This document shows positions 28,117 through 36,572 of a stretch of DNA of 64,000 nucleotides, in pieces (position 1 is the stretch's first letter; the number at the start of each line of letters is the position of its first letter). Where the stretch lies: the NCBI RefSeq assembly GCF_023330685.1, contig NZ_CP097128.1, positions 186,001 through 250,000 of the forward strand. The letters are read 5' to 3'. Both the position numbers and the translations under genes were made by a program. This DNA comes from Conexibacter sp. DBS9H8. GTDB taxonomy: Bacteria; Actinomycetota; Thermoleophilia; Solirubrobacterales; Solirubrobacteraceae. Under the pieces are notes generated by a model that was not told the origin of the DNA, made no database searches, and saw nothing but the letters and a program-made list of their open reading frames with translations.

Positions 28117-30039
28117 CTATGCCCTCACCCGGGCCCGCGCCGAGCTCCGTGGCGCAGTGTCGGGCCCCAGCGGGCCGAGCGAGCGCGCTGCCACGCGCAG
28201 GAGTGCGGCGCTGTGGCCCGGCAGCCACAGCGCCGCCCGGCCCGCCGGTGAGATCGTGAGCGAGCGGGGGGTGAAGGGGCCGATCCAGCGGCCGGAGGCG
28301 CTGATCCGCTGTCCGGCGAGGGAGACGCCGCCGGTCGCCGCAGGGCCTGGGGCGAGCAGGCGCTCGAGGACGCCGTGCCCGTGGGCGGGCAGGCGCAGAT
28401 CGAGGGTCTCGGGCCGACGGCCCGGGTTGATCAGCAGGAGACCGAGGCCCGGCCGGGAGGCGACGGCCCAGACCCGCAGGCGGTGGCGGACGGCACCCGT
28501 CACCCGCACGTGCCACAGTCGCGCATCCGGTCCGAGGGTCCGGGCGAAGAGAGCGAGTCCGTAGAGCAGCGGCCGGGCGACCAGCCGCGGGCCGACGAAC
28601 GTAAACGGCGCGTTGACCGCCGCCAGGCGGACGTGGAGGTTCGCCGCCGCCACCCCGCCCCGGACGAGCGAGAACAGTGCAGCCGGCGCCCACAGCGCGG
28701 TCGCGAACGCGTTGGAGACCCCGCGCCGCCCGCCGCAGGTCACCGAGTTGAACTCGGTGAGGACATAGGGAAGGCCGAGCCGGTGGGCGTCGCGAATCGC
28801 CGGGCGGAGGGCGGCGGCCATGCCAATGCTTGCCCGCGGGGAGAGGAGACGGGCGACCGTCGGGAAGCTGGGTGAGCGGCGCGACGTCACGCACGCCGAC
28901 AGCGGGTAGCGGTGGCCGGTGACCACGCTGAGGTGTCCACCCGCGGCAGCGAGCGCGTCGGTCTGCCAGATCAGGTCGGGCCCCGGCACACCGAGCGCCG
29001 GCCCGGCGAGCGCGAGGTCGGGGAAGGCGGCCGCGAGTGCCCGCGCGTCGGCGCCGAACACGGCGGCGTAGGTCGCCGGGGTGAGACCCGGGCGGCGCAG
29101 CAGCGGCGGCAGGCGTCGCTCCGCCTCCCGCAGACGGCGCAACGCGCCCGCGAGGCGCCGCCGCACAGCGGCCGTCCGGGGTAGCCCCACCACTTGGCGC
29201 CCCGCCAGGCCCAGGCTCGACGCCCGCAGGCGATGCAGTGCCGCCTCGGCGCGACCGAGGCGGGCCATCCCCGGCCACGTCCCGAACAGGTCAGGCTCGT
29301 TGCCGATCTCGAGCGCCTGGAGTGCACCGGGCGGCAGGGCGGCGAGGGCGGCGCGGGTCCAGGCGACCGTCGCAGCCGGCGACCCCTGGGCCGTGTTGAG
29401 GTCGAGGTAGATGCGCAGGTGGCCGGCGCGGACAATCGCGCCGAGGGCGCGGAACCAGCGCCGGCCGATCGTGAACCGGGCCCAGGCGGGCCGCCGCCGA
29501 CGCCGGAGAGCGAGGACGGTCTCACTCGCCGAGTCGCCGCCGACACGCAGGAGCAGCGGCCCGTCGCCGGGCACGTGCAGCAGCGCGAGCACCCGCGTGA
29601 CGGAGGCGTGGCGGGCGGCGAGGGTGGGGATGTCCCAGTACTCGGTGGAGAGCCCGAGGAAGGAGTCGGGCACCACCGTTCCCGCCGCGGAGGGAACGAC
29701 CGTGACGGTCCCAGACAGCGGCCGGGCTGAGGGCCGCCGTCGCCGGCGGCCCGCGCGGGTCCCCGCCGGCGCCACCGCCGGGGCCGTCGCGGTGGCCGCG
29801 GCGGTGGCCGCGGCGGTGGCCGTCGAGCCCGGCGAACGCGCGCCCGCCGGCCGCGCGGGCCTTCCCGGGCTGAGGGTGTGGCCATCGAGGCCGCCGATCA
29901 GCTCCGCCGTGACGGTGACCGTGACGGCCGCGGCGCCACCGGCCCCGAGCAGGGCGAGCGCGAGGATCAGGAGCAGGGCCCAGGCAGGCAGGCGGGCGAG
30001 GCGGGCAGAGCGGCGGAGGGGCCGAGGCATACCACCCAT
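28117..30039 (-). CDS. Secreted or membrane-anchored GH79-like glycoside hydrolase
   Basis: A 640-residue protein: N-terminal hydrophobic anchor (WALLLILALALLGAGGAAAV), Ala/Thr/Arg-rich linker to residue 110, then a (beta/alpha)8 clan GH-A domain. LEIGNEPDLF gives the probable acid/base Glu248, and LPYVLTEFNSVTCGG the nucleophile Glu429. The last 150 residues look like the beta-domain that ends GH79 (heparanase/beta-glucuronidase) proteins. It should hydrolyse an extracellular glycan, perhaps uronic-acid containing; the exact substrate is unknown. The start is uncertain between 30039 and 30030. Confidence 0.85.
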   Translation of the reverse strand: MGGMPRPLRRSARLARLPAWALLLILALALLGAGGAAAVTVTVTAELIGGLDGHTLSPGRPARPAGARSPGSTATAAATAAATATAPAVAPAGTRAGRRRRRPSARPLSGTVTVVPSAAGTVVPDSFLGLSTEYWDIPTLAARHASVTRVLALLHVPGDGPLLLRVGGDSASETVLALRRRRRPAWARFTIGRRWFRALGAIVRAGHLRIYLDLNTAQGSPAATVAWTRAALAALPPGALQALEIGNEPDLFGTWPGMARLGRAEAALHRLRASSLGLAGRQVVGLPRTAAVRRRLAGALRRLREAERRLPPLLRRPGLTPATYAAVFGADARALAAAFPDLALAGPALGVPGPDLIWQTDALAAAGGHLSVVTGHRYPLSACVTSRRSPSFPTVARLLSPRASIGMAAALRPAIRDAHRLGLPYVLTEFNSVTCGGRRGVSNAFATALWAPAALFSLVRGGVAAANLHVRLAAVNAPFTFVGPRLVARPLLYGLALFARTLGPDARLWHVRVTGAVRHRLRVWAVASRPGLGLLLINPGRRPETLDLRLPAHGHGVLERLLAPGPAATGGVSLAGQRISASGRWIGPFTPRSLTISPAGRAALWLPGHSAALLRVAARSLGPLGPDTAPRSSARARVRA

Positions 30040-30120
30040 TGAGCGCCGCCAACCTTACGCCAGCCTTATGCCAGGATTGGGATTTGACGCGAACCCGGCA
30101 CGAGAGGCGCCCCGCCCACG

Positions 30121-30163
30121 CCGATACGGTCCCGATCCGCATCCCACCCTGGTGGCGTATCGG
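30121..30163 (+). promoter_or_regulatory. Inverted repeat upstream of the RHH/MazF module
   Basis: CCGATACG (30121-30128) is matched by CGTATCGG (30156-30163), perfect 8-bp arms 27 bp apart; the right arm ends 1 nt before the antitoxin ATG. This suits binding by the ribbon-helix-helix antitoxin. A promoter could not be assigned confidently. Confidence 0.5.
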
Positions 30164-30164
30164 T

Positions 30165-30395
30165 ATGAGTCAGCAGATCGCCGTCAGGCTCCCCGAGTAT
30201 CTCGTGGAATTCGTGGACAGACAGGTCCAGACAGGAGCTGGAACGAGTCGCGCTGCGGTTGTCACCCGGGCTCTGGAACGCGAGCGTCGCCGCGCCATCG
30301 CCGCACGTGACGCGGAGATCCTTGCCGCAGGCGAGCCCTATCCAGACCTGGCCGGTCTCGCGGAGTTCGCATCTCACGTGCCGCTCGACGACTGA
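30165..30395 (+). CDS. Ribbon-helix-helix antitoxin (MazE-like)
   Basis: A 76-residue protein starting MSQQIAVRLPEYLVEFVDRQ, a typical RHH beta-strand and helices, with TSRAAVVTRALERERRRAI as the second helix. The acidic C-terminal tail would wrap the toxin. It overlaps the mazF reading frame by one base (TGATG), the standard coupling of RHH/MazF modules in actinobacteria. Since the toxin is frameshifted, this antitoxin may now be solitary. Confidence 0.82.
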   Translation: MSQQIAVRLPEYLVEFVDRQVQTGAGTSRAAVVTRALERERRRAIAARDAEILAAGEPYPDLAGLAEFASHVPLDD

Positions 30396-30693
30396 TGCGC
30401 CCCATCCACGTCGCACAGATGGACACGGTACGACCGGTCCTGATCCTCACCCGTGAGCTCGTTCGCCCGCACCTGAACCGGGTCACGGTCGCCCCAATCA
30501 CGACGACCGCGCGCGGGCTTTCCACCGAGATTCCGTGCGGCAGCGCGAACGGGCTCGAGCGCGCGGGTGTCATCAGCTGCGACAACATCACGACGATTGC
30601 GACCGCCTCGCTCGGCCGGCAGATCGGGCACTGCTGGACTCCCAAGAGGCCGAACTCACGGTGGCGATTCGTGCGGCCTTTGACCTGGAGTAG
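30395..30693 (+). pseudogene. mazF endoribonuclease toxin, frameshifted near the 3' end
   Basis: The first 77 residues are MazF-like: MRPIHVAQMDTVRPVLILTR, VTVAPITTTARGLSTEIP, ISCDNITTIATASLGRQIG. The frame then goes wrong. Reading one frame over restores ALLDSQEAEL...AAFDLE and a TAG at 30691-30693, the expected MazF ending. The break is at GGG 30626-30628; one missing G would explain it. As written, the frame continues to 30715 with an unrelated tail. It may be a real inactivating mutation or an assembly error in a homopolymer. Confidence 0.8.
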
Positions 30694-30711
30694 CGCATGC
30701 GGTTGGATCGA

Positions 30712-30750
30712 TTGACGACGCGGCTCTCCATGACTACGATTATGGTCATG
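30712..30750 (+). promoter_or_regulatory. Promoter and operator of the Phd/RelE module
   Basis: TTGACG (30712-30717) and TACGAT (30735-30740) are exactly 17 bp apart. An inverted repeat with arms CATGAC (30729-30734) and GTCATG (30745-30750) covers the -10 and reaches the ATG at 30748. This layout is typical of an autorepressed Phd/YefM operon, and a leaderless start 7 nt after the -10 fits. Confidence 0.75.
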
Positions 30751-31020
30751 ACCGAGACGCTGCCGCTCGCAACCGTCAAGGCACAGTTCTCCGCAATCGT
30801 GGACCGCGTCGAGAGCGAGCATGATCGCGTGGTCGTCACCCGCAACGGCCGCGCCGCCGCAGTGTTGATCAGCACCGATGATCTTGAAAGTCTGGAAGAG
30901 ACTGTCGCGGTCCTGTCAGACCGAGTGCTGATGGCGCGGGTCAATGAGGGACGGCGAGCCGCACAGAGTGGCGACACGATCTCCCTGGACGAGCTCAAAG
31001 CCCGTCTCGCCAGCTCTTGA
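30748..31020 (+). CDS. Phd/YefM-family antitoxin
   Basis: A 90-residue protein starting MTETLPLATVKAQFSAIVDR, the canonical Phd/YefM N-terminal DNA-binding domain, followed by VVVTRNGRAAAVLIS and DDLESLEETVAVLS. The C-terminal 30 residues should be the flexible toxin-binding part. The ATG at 30748 is preferred to upstream in-frame ATGs because it sits 7 nt after the -10 and gives family length. It overlaps the toxin start (TTGA). Confidence 0.88.
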   Translation: MTETLPLATVKAQFSAIVDRVESEHDRVVVTRNGRAAAVLISTDDLESLEETVAVLSDRVLMARVNEGRRAAQSGDTISLDELKARLASS

Positions 31021-31289
31021 GCCAGAAAGCCTGGGGCCTTGAGATCGCGGGTCCGGCTGCCCGCGACGTTGAGCGGCTTCCAGCAAAATACGCTGCCGCG
31101 ATTCTCACTCTCCTGCCCGCGATCGCAGAGCACCCGCATCGACTTGGCAAGCCACTGCGGCGAGAGCTTGACGGAGTTTGGTCAGCCCGCCGTGGCCCTT
31201 ACCGCGTGCTCTACGAGATCGACGAGCAGCGGCACGTCGTGACCGGCGTCGCGGTCGCCCATCGATCGGACGCCTACCGGCCGAGATGA
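31017..31289 (+). CDS. RelE/ParE-family toxin
   Basis: A 90-residue protein beginning at a TTG that overlaps the antitoxin stop. RelE-fold signatures are IAGPAARDVERLPAKYAAAI, RLGKPLRRELDGVWSARRG and PYRVLYEIDEQRHVVTGVAV, then the C-terminal HRSDAYRPR basic end expected for mRNA cleavage. No better start codon exists. It appears intact, unlike its two TA neighbours. Confidence 0.87.
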   Translation: MSQKAWGLEIAGPAARDVERLPAKYAAAILTLLPAIAEHPHRLGKPLRRELDGVWSARRGPYRVLYEIDEQRHVVTGVAVAHRSDAYRPR

Positions 31290-31387
31290 GCTGTGCGAGG
31301 TTGCCCGGATCGGCGTGGACGTTCGTTGACGATCACACCGAGTTGAGCGTCATACGGTAACGGGCTCCCGGACGACTCGACCGACGG

Positions 31388-31471
31388 TCAGCCACGCAGA
31401 TCCACGACCTCACACGGTGGATCCGCCAGGCCAATGATCTCCGCCGGGTCACCCGTCCACAGAGCCAGAGC
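31388..31471 (-). pseudogene. C-terminal remnant of a PIN-domain (VapC-like) toxin
   Basis: In a frame shifted from the VapB gene, the last 27 codons read ALALWTGDPAEIIGL...CEVVDLRG before a stop at 31388. This resembles the end of PIN toxins (LWTGDPE followed by a short VDLR tail). No start codon or catalytic Asp-bearing N-terminus precedes it, and it overlaps the 3' end of the antitoxin frame, so it looks like a deletion scar joining the 5' part of vapB to the 3' end of vapC. Identification rests on a short stretch. Confidence 0.45.
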
Positions 31472-31661
31472 GGGCCATATCAGGCCCGTCCCTGAAACGC
31501 CCGCGCAGAGGCTCCTCGTCTCGCTCACGCACATCCTGAACGAGGACGACCTCACCATCGCGCAACTCGAAGTCGACCTCATCGCCGGGTTGAAGCCCGG
31601 CGATGTCTCGGATTGCCTTGGGGATCACTACCTGACCCTTCTCACCGACCCTCACAGTCAT
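31449..31661 (-). CDS. AbrB/MazE-type (VapB) antitoxin, C-terminus replaced
   Basis: A 70-residue protein with a clear swapped-hairpin AbrB domain: MTVRVGEKGQVVIPKAIRDI, LQPGDEVDFELRDGEVVLV. After EEPLRGRF, normally followed by a toxin-binding tail, the sequence turns into RDGPDMARSGSVDG and stops. No intact toxin gene follows; only a PIN-like remnant does. The DNA-binding half could still repress its own promoter. Confidence 0.78.
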   Translation of the reverse strand: MTVRVGEKGQVVIPKAIRDIAGLQPGDEVDFELRDGEVVLVQDVRERDEEPLRGRFRDGPDMARSGSVDG

Positions 31662-31765
31662 ACATTGACGGCATGACCTGCCGCGCGGTCGTCAACGCAC
31701 CAACTCACCGCAGTTTGCGATCACCGACGACGCCTCCGTCGTGAGCCACGGCTAGCTTCTCGCCG

Positions 31766-32467
31766 ATGCGGCTCATCGTTGCCAGATGCTCGGCCATCTA
31801 CTCCGGCCGCCTCGACACCGTGCTGCCGGAATCCCTCCGCTTGATCATGATCAAGCAGGACGGGTCGGTGCTGGTCCACGCCGATCAGGGCGGTTACAAG
31901 CCCCTGAACTGGATGACCCCGCCGACGGTGATCGAGGAGACCGCACCCGACCATGACACCCCGGCGCGGATCACCGTTCACAAGTACGCCGGGCGGACCG
32001 AGGACCGGCTCGTGATCGACCTGCTCGAGGTGCTCAGCGACGCGTCGCATGAGATGGACGCGCCGGACGCCGGGTCGGCCCTCAGCAAGGACGGTGTCGA
32101 GGCGCACCTGCAGGAGCTGCTCGCGGCCGCACCGCAGTGGTGCGGGGAAGGGCTGCGGCTCGTGCGTCGGGAGTGGCCGACGGACATCGGCCCCGTCGAC
32201 CTGATGTGCCGCGATCACGAGAACGGCTGGGTGGCCGTCGAGATCAAGCGGGTGGCCGGCATCGACGCGGTCGAGCAGCTCAGCCGCTACCTGGAGCGGA
32301 TCCGCCTGGACCCGGCCTTCGGCGCCTGCCGCGGCATTCTCGCCGCCCAGCAGGTCAAACCCCAGGCCCGGGTCCTCGCCCAGGCCCGCGGGATCGCCTG
32401 GGTCGAGGTCGACCTCGCCGTACTGCGGCGCGAGCGCGAGCCCGAGCTGCGCCTGTTCGCCGCCTGA
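31766..32467 (+). CDS. nucS: Mismatch-specific endonuclease NucS/EndoMS
   Basis: A 233-residue full-length NucS. The N-terminal dimerisation/DNA-binding half begins MRLIVARCSAIYSGRLDTVL. The C-terminal RecB-like nuclease has VRREWPTDIGPVDLMCRD and GWVAVEIKR, the Asp, Glu and Lys of a PD-(D/E)XK active site, and QLSRYLERI. The terminal ELRLFAA resembles a sliding-clamp-binding peptide. NucS performs non-canonical mismatch repair in actinobacteria lacking MutS/MutL. TAGCTT lies 7 nt before the ATG, so a leaderless message is likely. It sits beside the TA patch but is a core gene. Confidence 0.95.
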   Translation: MRLIVARCSAIYSGRLDTVLPESLRLIMIKQDGSVLVHADQGGYKPLNWMTPPTVIEETAPDHDTPARITVHKYAGRTEDRLVIDLLEVLSDASHEMDAPDAGSALSKDGVEAHLQELLAAAPQWCGEGLRLVRREWPTDIGPVDLMCRDHENGWVAVEIKRVAGIDAVEQLSRYLERIRLDPAFGACRGILAAQQVKPQARVLAQARGIAWVEVDLAVLRREREPELRLFAA

Positions 32468-32716
32468 CCAGGATCACCCTGCGCGGGGCCCGCCGCCCCA
32501 TCGCGCCCTCCTGGCCCGACCCAGGCGGGGACGCCGCCCTCGGCGCGGGTTCCGGGTCGACCTGAGCCGATCCCGCGCCCGCAGGACTGCAGGATCGCGC
32601 CCACCGGCAGGAGAACCGTGAGAGCCATCGTGCAGGTGGCGGGGAGGCGACTTGCTAGGTTTTTGAGACGTCCTCTGTTGCGGACGGGGCCGCACAGAGG
32701 CGGCGCACACCACCTC

Positions 32717-33871
32717 ATGCGCGTGTCTTCAGCCCACCATCTTCGACTCTGGCTGCTCGGCCCGGTCGTCCTCCTCCTCACCGCCGCGGTCTTCGCCGCC
32801 GCGGTTCTCGCCGGTCCGGCCCGGGCCGGCGGACAGAGCCTGTCTCAGCTCAACGCGCAGCTCGGGGTCAATCAGAGCACGCAGGCGAGCCTGCGGGCCG
32901 ACCTCGGCACCCTCAACGCCGAGATCACCGGATTGAACGGACAGATCGCCCTCGTGCAGCGCCGCGAGCAGGCCGTCAGCAGCGCGCTCGCGCAGGACCG
33001 CAGCGAGCTCGCCGCCACGGGCGTTCGCCTCCGCACCCAGCGGCGGCGCTTGGCGGTCCTCCGCCGTGCGCTCGCCCATGCGCGGACGATCCTCGCCGAC
33101 CAGCTCGTCTCCCGTTACGAACAGCCCGCCCAGAGCCTGATCTCGGTCGTCCTCGACGCCCACGGCTTCACCCAACTGCTCGACCAGCTGCAGTTCCTCT
33201 CCAACGCCGAGCACTCCCAGCAGCAGATCATCGCCTTCACGACCCGCGCCCGAGCCGAGGCGAACGCCGCCGCCACCCGGCTCAGCGCCCTCGCGGGCCG
33301 CGAGCGGACGATCACCGCCGCCGCCACCGTCCAGGCCCGCGCCCTCAGTGGGATGAACGCGCTGCTCTCCGGCCGGGAGGCGGCGCTCAACCACATTGAG
33401 GCGGCGCGGTCAAGCGCGCTCGCCAACGCCCAGGCCCAGGGTGGCAGGCTGCGTTCGGCGATCGCGACGATCCAGGCCGAGCAGGCGGCGGCCGCCCGCG
33501 CGGCAGCCGCCGCGGCAGCCCGCGCCGCCGCCGCCGCCCGCGCGGCGGCCGCCGCAGCCGCCGCAGCCGCAGCCCAGACGAGCGCTCCGGCGAGTTCGGC
33601 CGGCCCTGTGAGCGCCGTCCCCTCGGGCGGCTGGGCGATCCCGGCCGCGGTCGTGATGTGTGAGTCAGGCGGTCAGAACCTGCCGCCCAACAGCGCCGGC
33701 GCCTCGGGCTACTACCAGATCCTCCCCTCCACCTGGACGGGGGAGGGCGGCACCGGTCCGGCCGCCTACCTCGCGCCGAAGTCCGAACAGGACGCGATCG
33801 CCGCGAAGCTGTGGAACAACGGGGCCGGCGCCTCGAACTGGGTCTGCGCCGGGCTCGTCGGCATCTCCTGA
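32717..33871 (+). CDS. Coiled-coil protein with transglycosylase-like (Rpf/lysozyme-type) domain
   Basis: A 384-residue exported protein. Signal/anchor: LLGPVVLLLTAAVFAAAVLA. A coiled coil (about 35-270) includes SVVLDAHGFTQLLDQLQF, nearly the same segment as in the C40 protein at 10511-11707. An Ala/Arg-rich stretch precedes a C-terminal 75-residue domain: WAIPAAVVMCESGGQN (Glu of the CESG motif is the likely catalytic residue), GASGYYQILPSTW, NNGAGASNWVC. It probably cleaves glycan strands. The upstream 249-bp gap after nucS holds GC-rich inverted repeats but no clear promoter. Confidence 0.88.
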   Translation: MRVSSAHHLRLWLLGPVVLLLTAAVFAAAVLAGPARAGGQSLSQLNAQLGVNQSTQASLRADLGTLNAEITGLNGQIALVQRREQAVSSALAQDRSELAATGVRLRTQRRRLAVLRRALAHARTILADQLVSRYEQPAQSLISVVLDAHGFTQLLDQLQFLSNAEHSQQQIIAFTTRARAEANAAATRLSALAGRERTITAAATVQARALSGMNALLSGREAALNHIEAARSSALANAQAQGGRLRSAIATIQAEQAAAARAAAAAAARAAAAARAAAAAAAAAAAQTSAPASSAGPVSAVPSGGWAIPAAVVMCESGGQNLPPNSAGASGYYQILPSTWTGEGGTGPAAYLAPKSEQDAIAAKLWNNGAGASNWVCAGLVGIS

Positions 33872-33900
33872 CGCGTCGGACGCGTCGGCATCGCCTGACG
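33857..33900 (+). repeat. 17-bp direct repeat across the stop codon of the transglycosylase gene
   Basis: GTCGGCATCTCCTGACG (33857-33873) recurs with one mismatch at 33884-33900, 27 bp later, copying the last codons and TGA. It looks like a small tandem duplication at the gene end. Confidence 0.6.
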
Positions 33901-33994
33901 GGGCTCCCAGGCCCGCCCCGGGCCCCAGCCGCTCGGAGCGGCAATCTCCTCAAGCGCCGACCCCGGAGCGCGGCCCATCGCGGCGGCGCAGCTC

Positions 33995-35122
33995 TCAGCG
34001 CGCCGCCGCGCCACCCTCCTCCGCCCCGGTCGCCGTACGCCAGTCCGGGGTCAGGGTCGCCCCGTGACGGCCGTTGCGCGAGCGCAGCCGGTCATAGTGC
34101 TCGAGCGCCTTGCCCGACCCGACCGCGACGCAGGTGAGCGGCGACTCCGCCGACAGCACCGGCATCCCGGTGTCCTGGGCGATCAGTTCCGCGAGCCCAT
34201 CGATCAGGGTGCCTCCACCGGCGAGCAGGATGCCGTCCTTGGCGATGTCGGCTGACAGCTCCGGCGGGGTCGCCTCGAGCGTGTCGCGAATTGCACGCAT
34301 GATCTCCCGGACCGGAGCGGCCGTCGCCGCCCGGACCTCCGCCTGGTTGAGCATGATCGCCGTCGGCAGACCGGTGACGAGGTGGCGGCCACGCACCTCG
34401 TACACCTGCTCGTCGGGGCGCGGGAGAACCGAACCGATCGCCAGCTTGATCGACTCGGCCGTCTGTGAGCCGATCGCGAGCTTGTAGACGCTCTTGATGT
34501 AGCTGGAGATCGCCTCATCGAACTCATAGCCGCCGACGCGAACGGACCGGGAGAGGACGATCCCGCCGAGCGAGATCACCGCCACTTCCGTCGTGCCGCC
34601 TCCGACGTCGACGATCATCCGCCCGACCGGCTCCTCGATCGCCAGGCCGGCCCCGATCGCGGCGGCGATCGACTCCTCGATGAGGTGGACCCGGCGGGCT
34701 CCGGCGGCCAGCGACGCCTCCTCGACGGCCCGCTTCTCGACCTCGGTGACGCCGCTCGGCGCGCAGACGATCAGGCGGGGGTGGACCGAGCGTCGGTTGA
34801 TCACCTTGCGGATGAAGTAGCGCAACATCGCCTCGGTCACCTCGAAGTCGGCGATCACACCGTGGCGGAGCGGCCGCACCGCCGAGATCGTCGCGGGCGT
34901 CCGCCCGATCATCCGCTGTGCCTCGGCGCCGACGGCGTGGACCTCCCCGTTGAGCGTGTCGGAGGCGACGACGGAGGGTTCGGAGACGACGATTCCCTGC
35001 CCGCCGACGTAGACGAGGGTGTTGGCGGTGCCAAGGTCGATCGCCATGTCCTGGGCTCCGAGGCTCGGGGCCAGGTGACGTCGGGAGATGTCACGGCGGG
35101 TGCCGTCTCTGCGCAGTCTCAT
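33995..35122 (-). CDS. mreB: Rod-shape/actin-like protein MreB
   Basis: A 375-residue actin-fold ATPase: phosphate-1 MAIDLGTANTLVYV, connect-1 region, phosphate-2 MIVDVGGGTTEVAVISLGG, adenosine motif GILLAGGGTLIDGL. The N-terminus carries about 25 extra residues (MRLRRDGTRRDISRRHLAPS) before the core; an internal ATG at 35047 starts at MAIDLG. The basic tail could be membrane binding. The C-terminus has a 25-residue Gly/Ala-rich extension. No mreC, mreD or rodA follows, so this may be an accessory copy. It diverges from the PAS-EAL gene. Confidence 0.9.
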   Translation of the reverse strand: MRLRRDGTRRDISRRHLAPSLGAQDMAIDLGTANTLVYVGGQGIVVSEPSVVASDTLNGEVHAVGAEAQRMIGRTPATISAVRPLRHGVIADFEVTEAMLRYFIRKVINRRSVHPRLIVCAPSGVTEVEKRAVEEASLAAGARRVHLIEESIAAAIGAGLAIEEPVGRMIVDVGGGTTEVAVISLGGIVLSRSVRVGGYEFDEAISSYIKSVYKLAIGSQTAESIKLAIGSVLPRPDEQVYEVRGRHLVTGLPTAIMLNQAEVRAATAAPVREIMRAIRDTLEATPPELSADIAKDGILLAGGGTLIDGLAELIAQDTGMPVLSAESPLTCVAVGSGKALEHYDRLRSRNGRHGATLTPDWRTATGAEEGGAAAR

Positions 35123-35189
35123 CGTTCCCAGCTTGGCAGATGCCGCACACCGGCCGCGTGCGCTCGTCGGACCGCGACCGAGAGCGTTG

Positions 35190-36548
35190 ATGGTCAGACA
35201 GCCGGTGCACCGCGACGGTCCCCAGTTGACAACCGTCGAGGCCGGTGGAACGCTCACGGCGTCCGACCTCGTCAACGCCCCTGAGATGCCCACACCCCGA
35301 GTGGATCGCCCACCCCGGCACACGCCGCACACCCGCACCACCGTGGCTCCGGCCCCGGGCGGTACCGGCGTCTTCGACGCGAGGGCGGTCGCGGATCGCG
35401 CAGGAGCCGGCGAGAGGACGGCGAGCCTCACCGGGGCGGCCGCGATCGCCGAGCGGCGCCTCGAGAACATCATCGCCCAGAGCCCGGCGATGATCGCGGT
35501 CAAGGATCTCAGCCTCCGCTACCGGGTCGCCAACCCGGAACTCGCCCGGGTGGCCGGACGGCCGCTGGCGGAGGTGATCGGCCACACCGCCAGTGAGCTG
35601 TTCCCGGAGTTCGGTGGGGAGATCGACGCCCAATCGGAGGCGGCGATCGAGACGGGGGAGCCGATGCACTGTGACCTGCTCGTGGAGGTCGACGGTGAGG
35701 TACGGACGTTCCACGTCGTCAGCTTCGTGCTCGACGGGCCCGACGGAGGGCCGGCCGAGGTCGGCTGCATCGGCACCGACATCACCGACCGCCTCCGGTA
35801 TGAGCACGCCCTCCGCGCCCGGGAGGAGGCACTTGAGCTGGTCGGCGCGGCGCTGGTCGAGCACCGGTTGCAGGTCGTCAGCCAACCAGTCGTGCGTATC
35901 GCCGACGGGCGCGTCACCTCTGAGGAGCTGCTCGTCCGCCTGCGCGCACCCGGGAGCACGGAGGTGCTCGCCCCGGCGGCCTTCCTCCCCGCCGCCGAAC
36001 GTTACGGGCTCATCCAGGAGATCGACACCTGGATGGTCGCTCACGCGGTCCAGGTCGCCGCCCACCGTCCCGTGCAGGTCAACCTGTCGGCGGTGACCCT
36101 GTCGGACCGGACCGCCCGCCAGACGATCCTCAGCACCCTCTCGCTCGCCCCGGAGGCGGCGGCGCGCATCATCTTCGAGGTGACCGAGTCAGCGGCGGCC
36201 GAGCACATCGATGCCGCCGAGGCGTTCGCCGCCGGACTGACAGAACTTGGGTGCGGCCTCGCCCTCGACGACTTCGGGACGGGCTTTGGCTCCTTCACCT
36301 ACCTGCGGCGCCTGCCGCTGCGGTACCTGAAGATCGACCGCTCGTTCGTCACCGGGCTCGCCGACTCCGCCGAGGACCGGCGGGTCGTCGCGAGCATCGT
36401 CGGCATCGCCCGCCAGTTCGGGCTCCAGACGATCGCCGAGGGGGTCGAGGACGCCGCCGTCCTCGGCGTCCTCGCCGAACTGGAGGCCGACTACGCCCAG
36501 GGCTTCCACCTCGGCGTCCCCGCACCGGTCCACCTCCGCGCCGGCTGA
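35190..36548 (+). CDS. PAS-EAL cyclic-di-GMP phosphodiesterase
   Basis: 452 residues from the ATG at 35190; the frame is open further upstream but would overlap mreB. A PAS domain (about 85-195: LENIIAQSPAMIAVKDLSLR, IGHTASELFPEF, CIGTDITDRL) is followed by an EAL domain. Catalytic motifs are retained: EELLVRLR (EAL variant), VNLS, FEVTES, LALDDFGTGFGSF, LKIDRSFV and IAEGVED. It should hydrolyse c-di-GMP under PAS control. No GGDEF domain. The first 80 residues are disordered. Confidence 0.9.
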   Translation: MVRQPVHRDGPQLTTVEAGGTLTASDLVNAPEMPTPRVDRPPRHTPHTRTTVAPAPGGTGVFDARAVADRAGAGERTASLTGAAAIAERRLENIIAQSPAMIAVKDLSLRYRVANPELARVAGRPLAEVIGHTASELFPEFGGEIDAQSEAAIETGEPMHCDLLVEVDGEVRTFHVVSFVLDGPDGGPAEVGCIGTDITDRLRYEHALRAREEALELVGAALVEHRLQVVSQPVVRIADGRVTSEELLVRLRAPGSTEVLAPAAFLPAAERYGLIQEIDTWMVAHAVQVAAHRPVQVNLSAVTLSDRTARQTILSTLSLAPEAAARIIFEVTESAAAEHIDAAEAFAAGLTELGCGLALDDFGTGFGSFTYLRRLPLRYLKIDRSFVTGLADSAEDRRVVASIVGIARQFGLQTIAEGVEDAAVLGVLAELEADYAQGFHLGVPAPVHLRAG

Positions 36549-36572
36549 GCGGGGCCGCGCCGGCGGTCCGAC

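Noticed and set aside
27488..29278. 596-codon minus-strand frame as one long PaiB fusion
   Set aside because: Only the last 204 codons look like PaiB; the rest reads the glycosidase gene out of frame.
30165..31661. Novel phage-defence island
   Set aside because: Only ordinary TA families are present, two of them broken, and nucS is a core repair gene; no helicase, nuclease or sensor module accompanies them.
33480..33575. Simple-sequence repeat in the transglycosylase gene as a mobile or phase-variable element
   Set aside because: It encodes an Ala/Arg-rich linker with varied codons; no slippage-prone unit.
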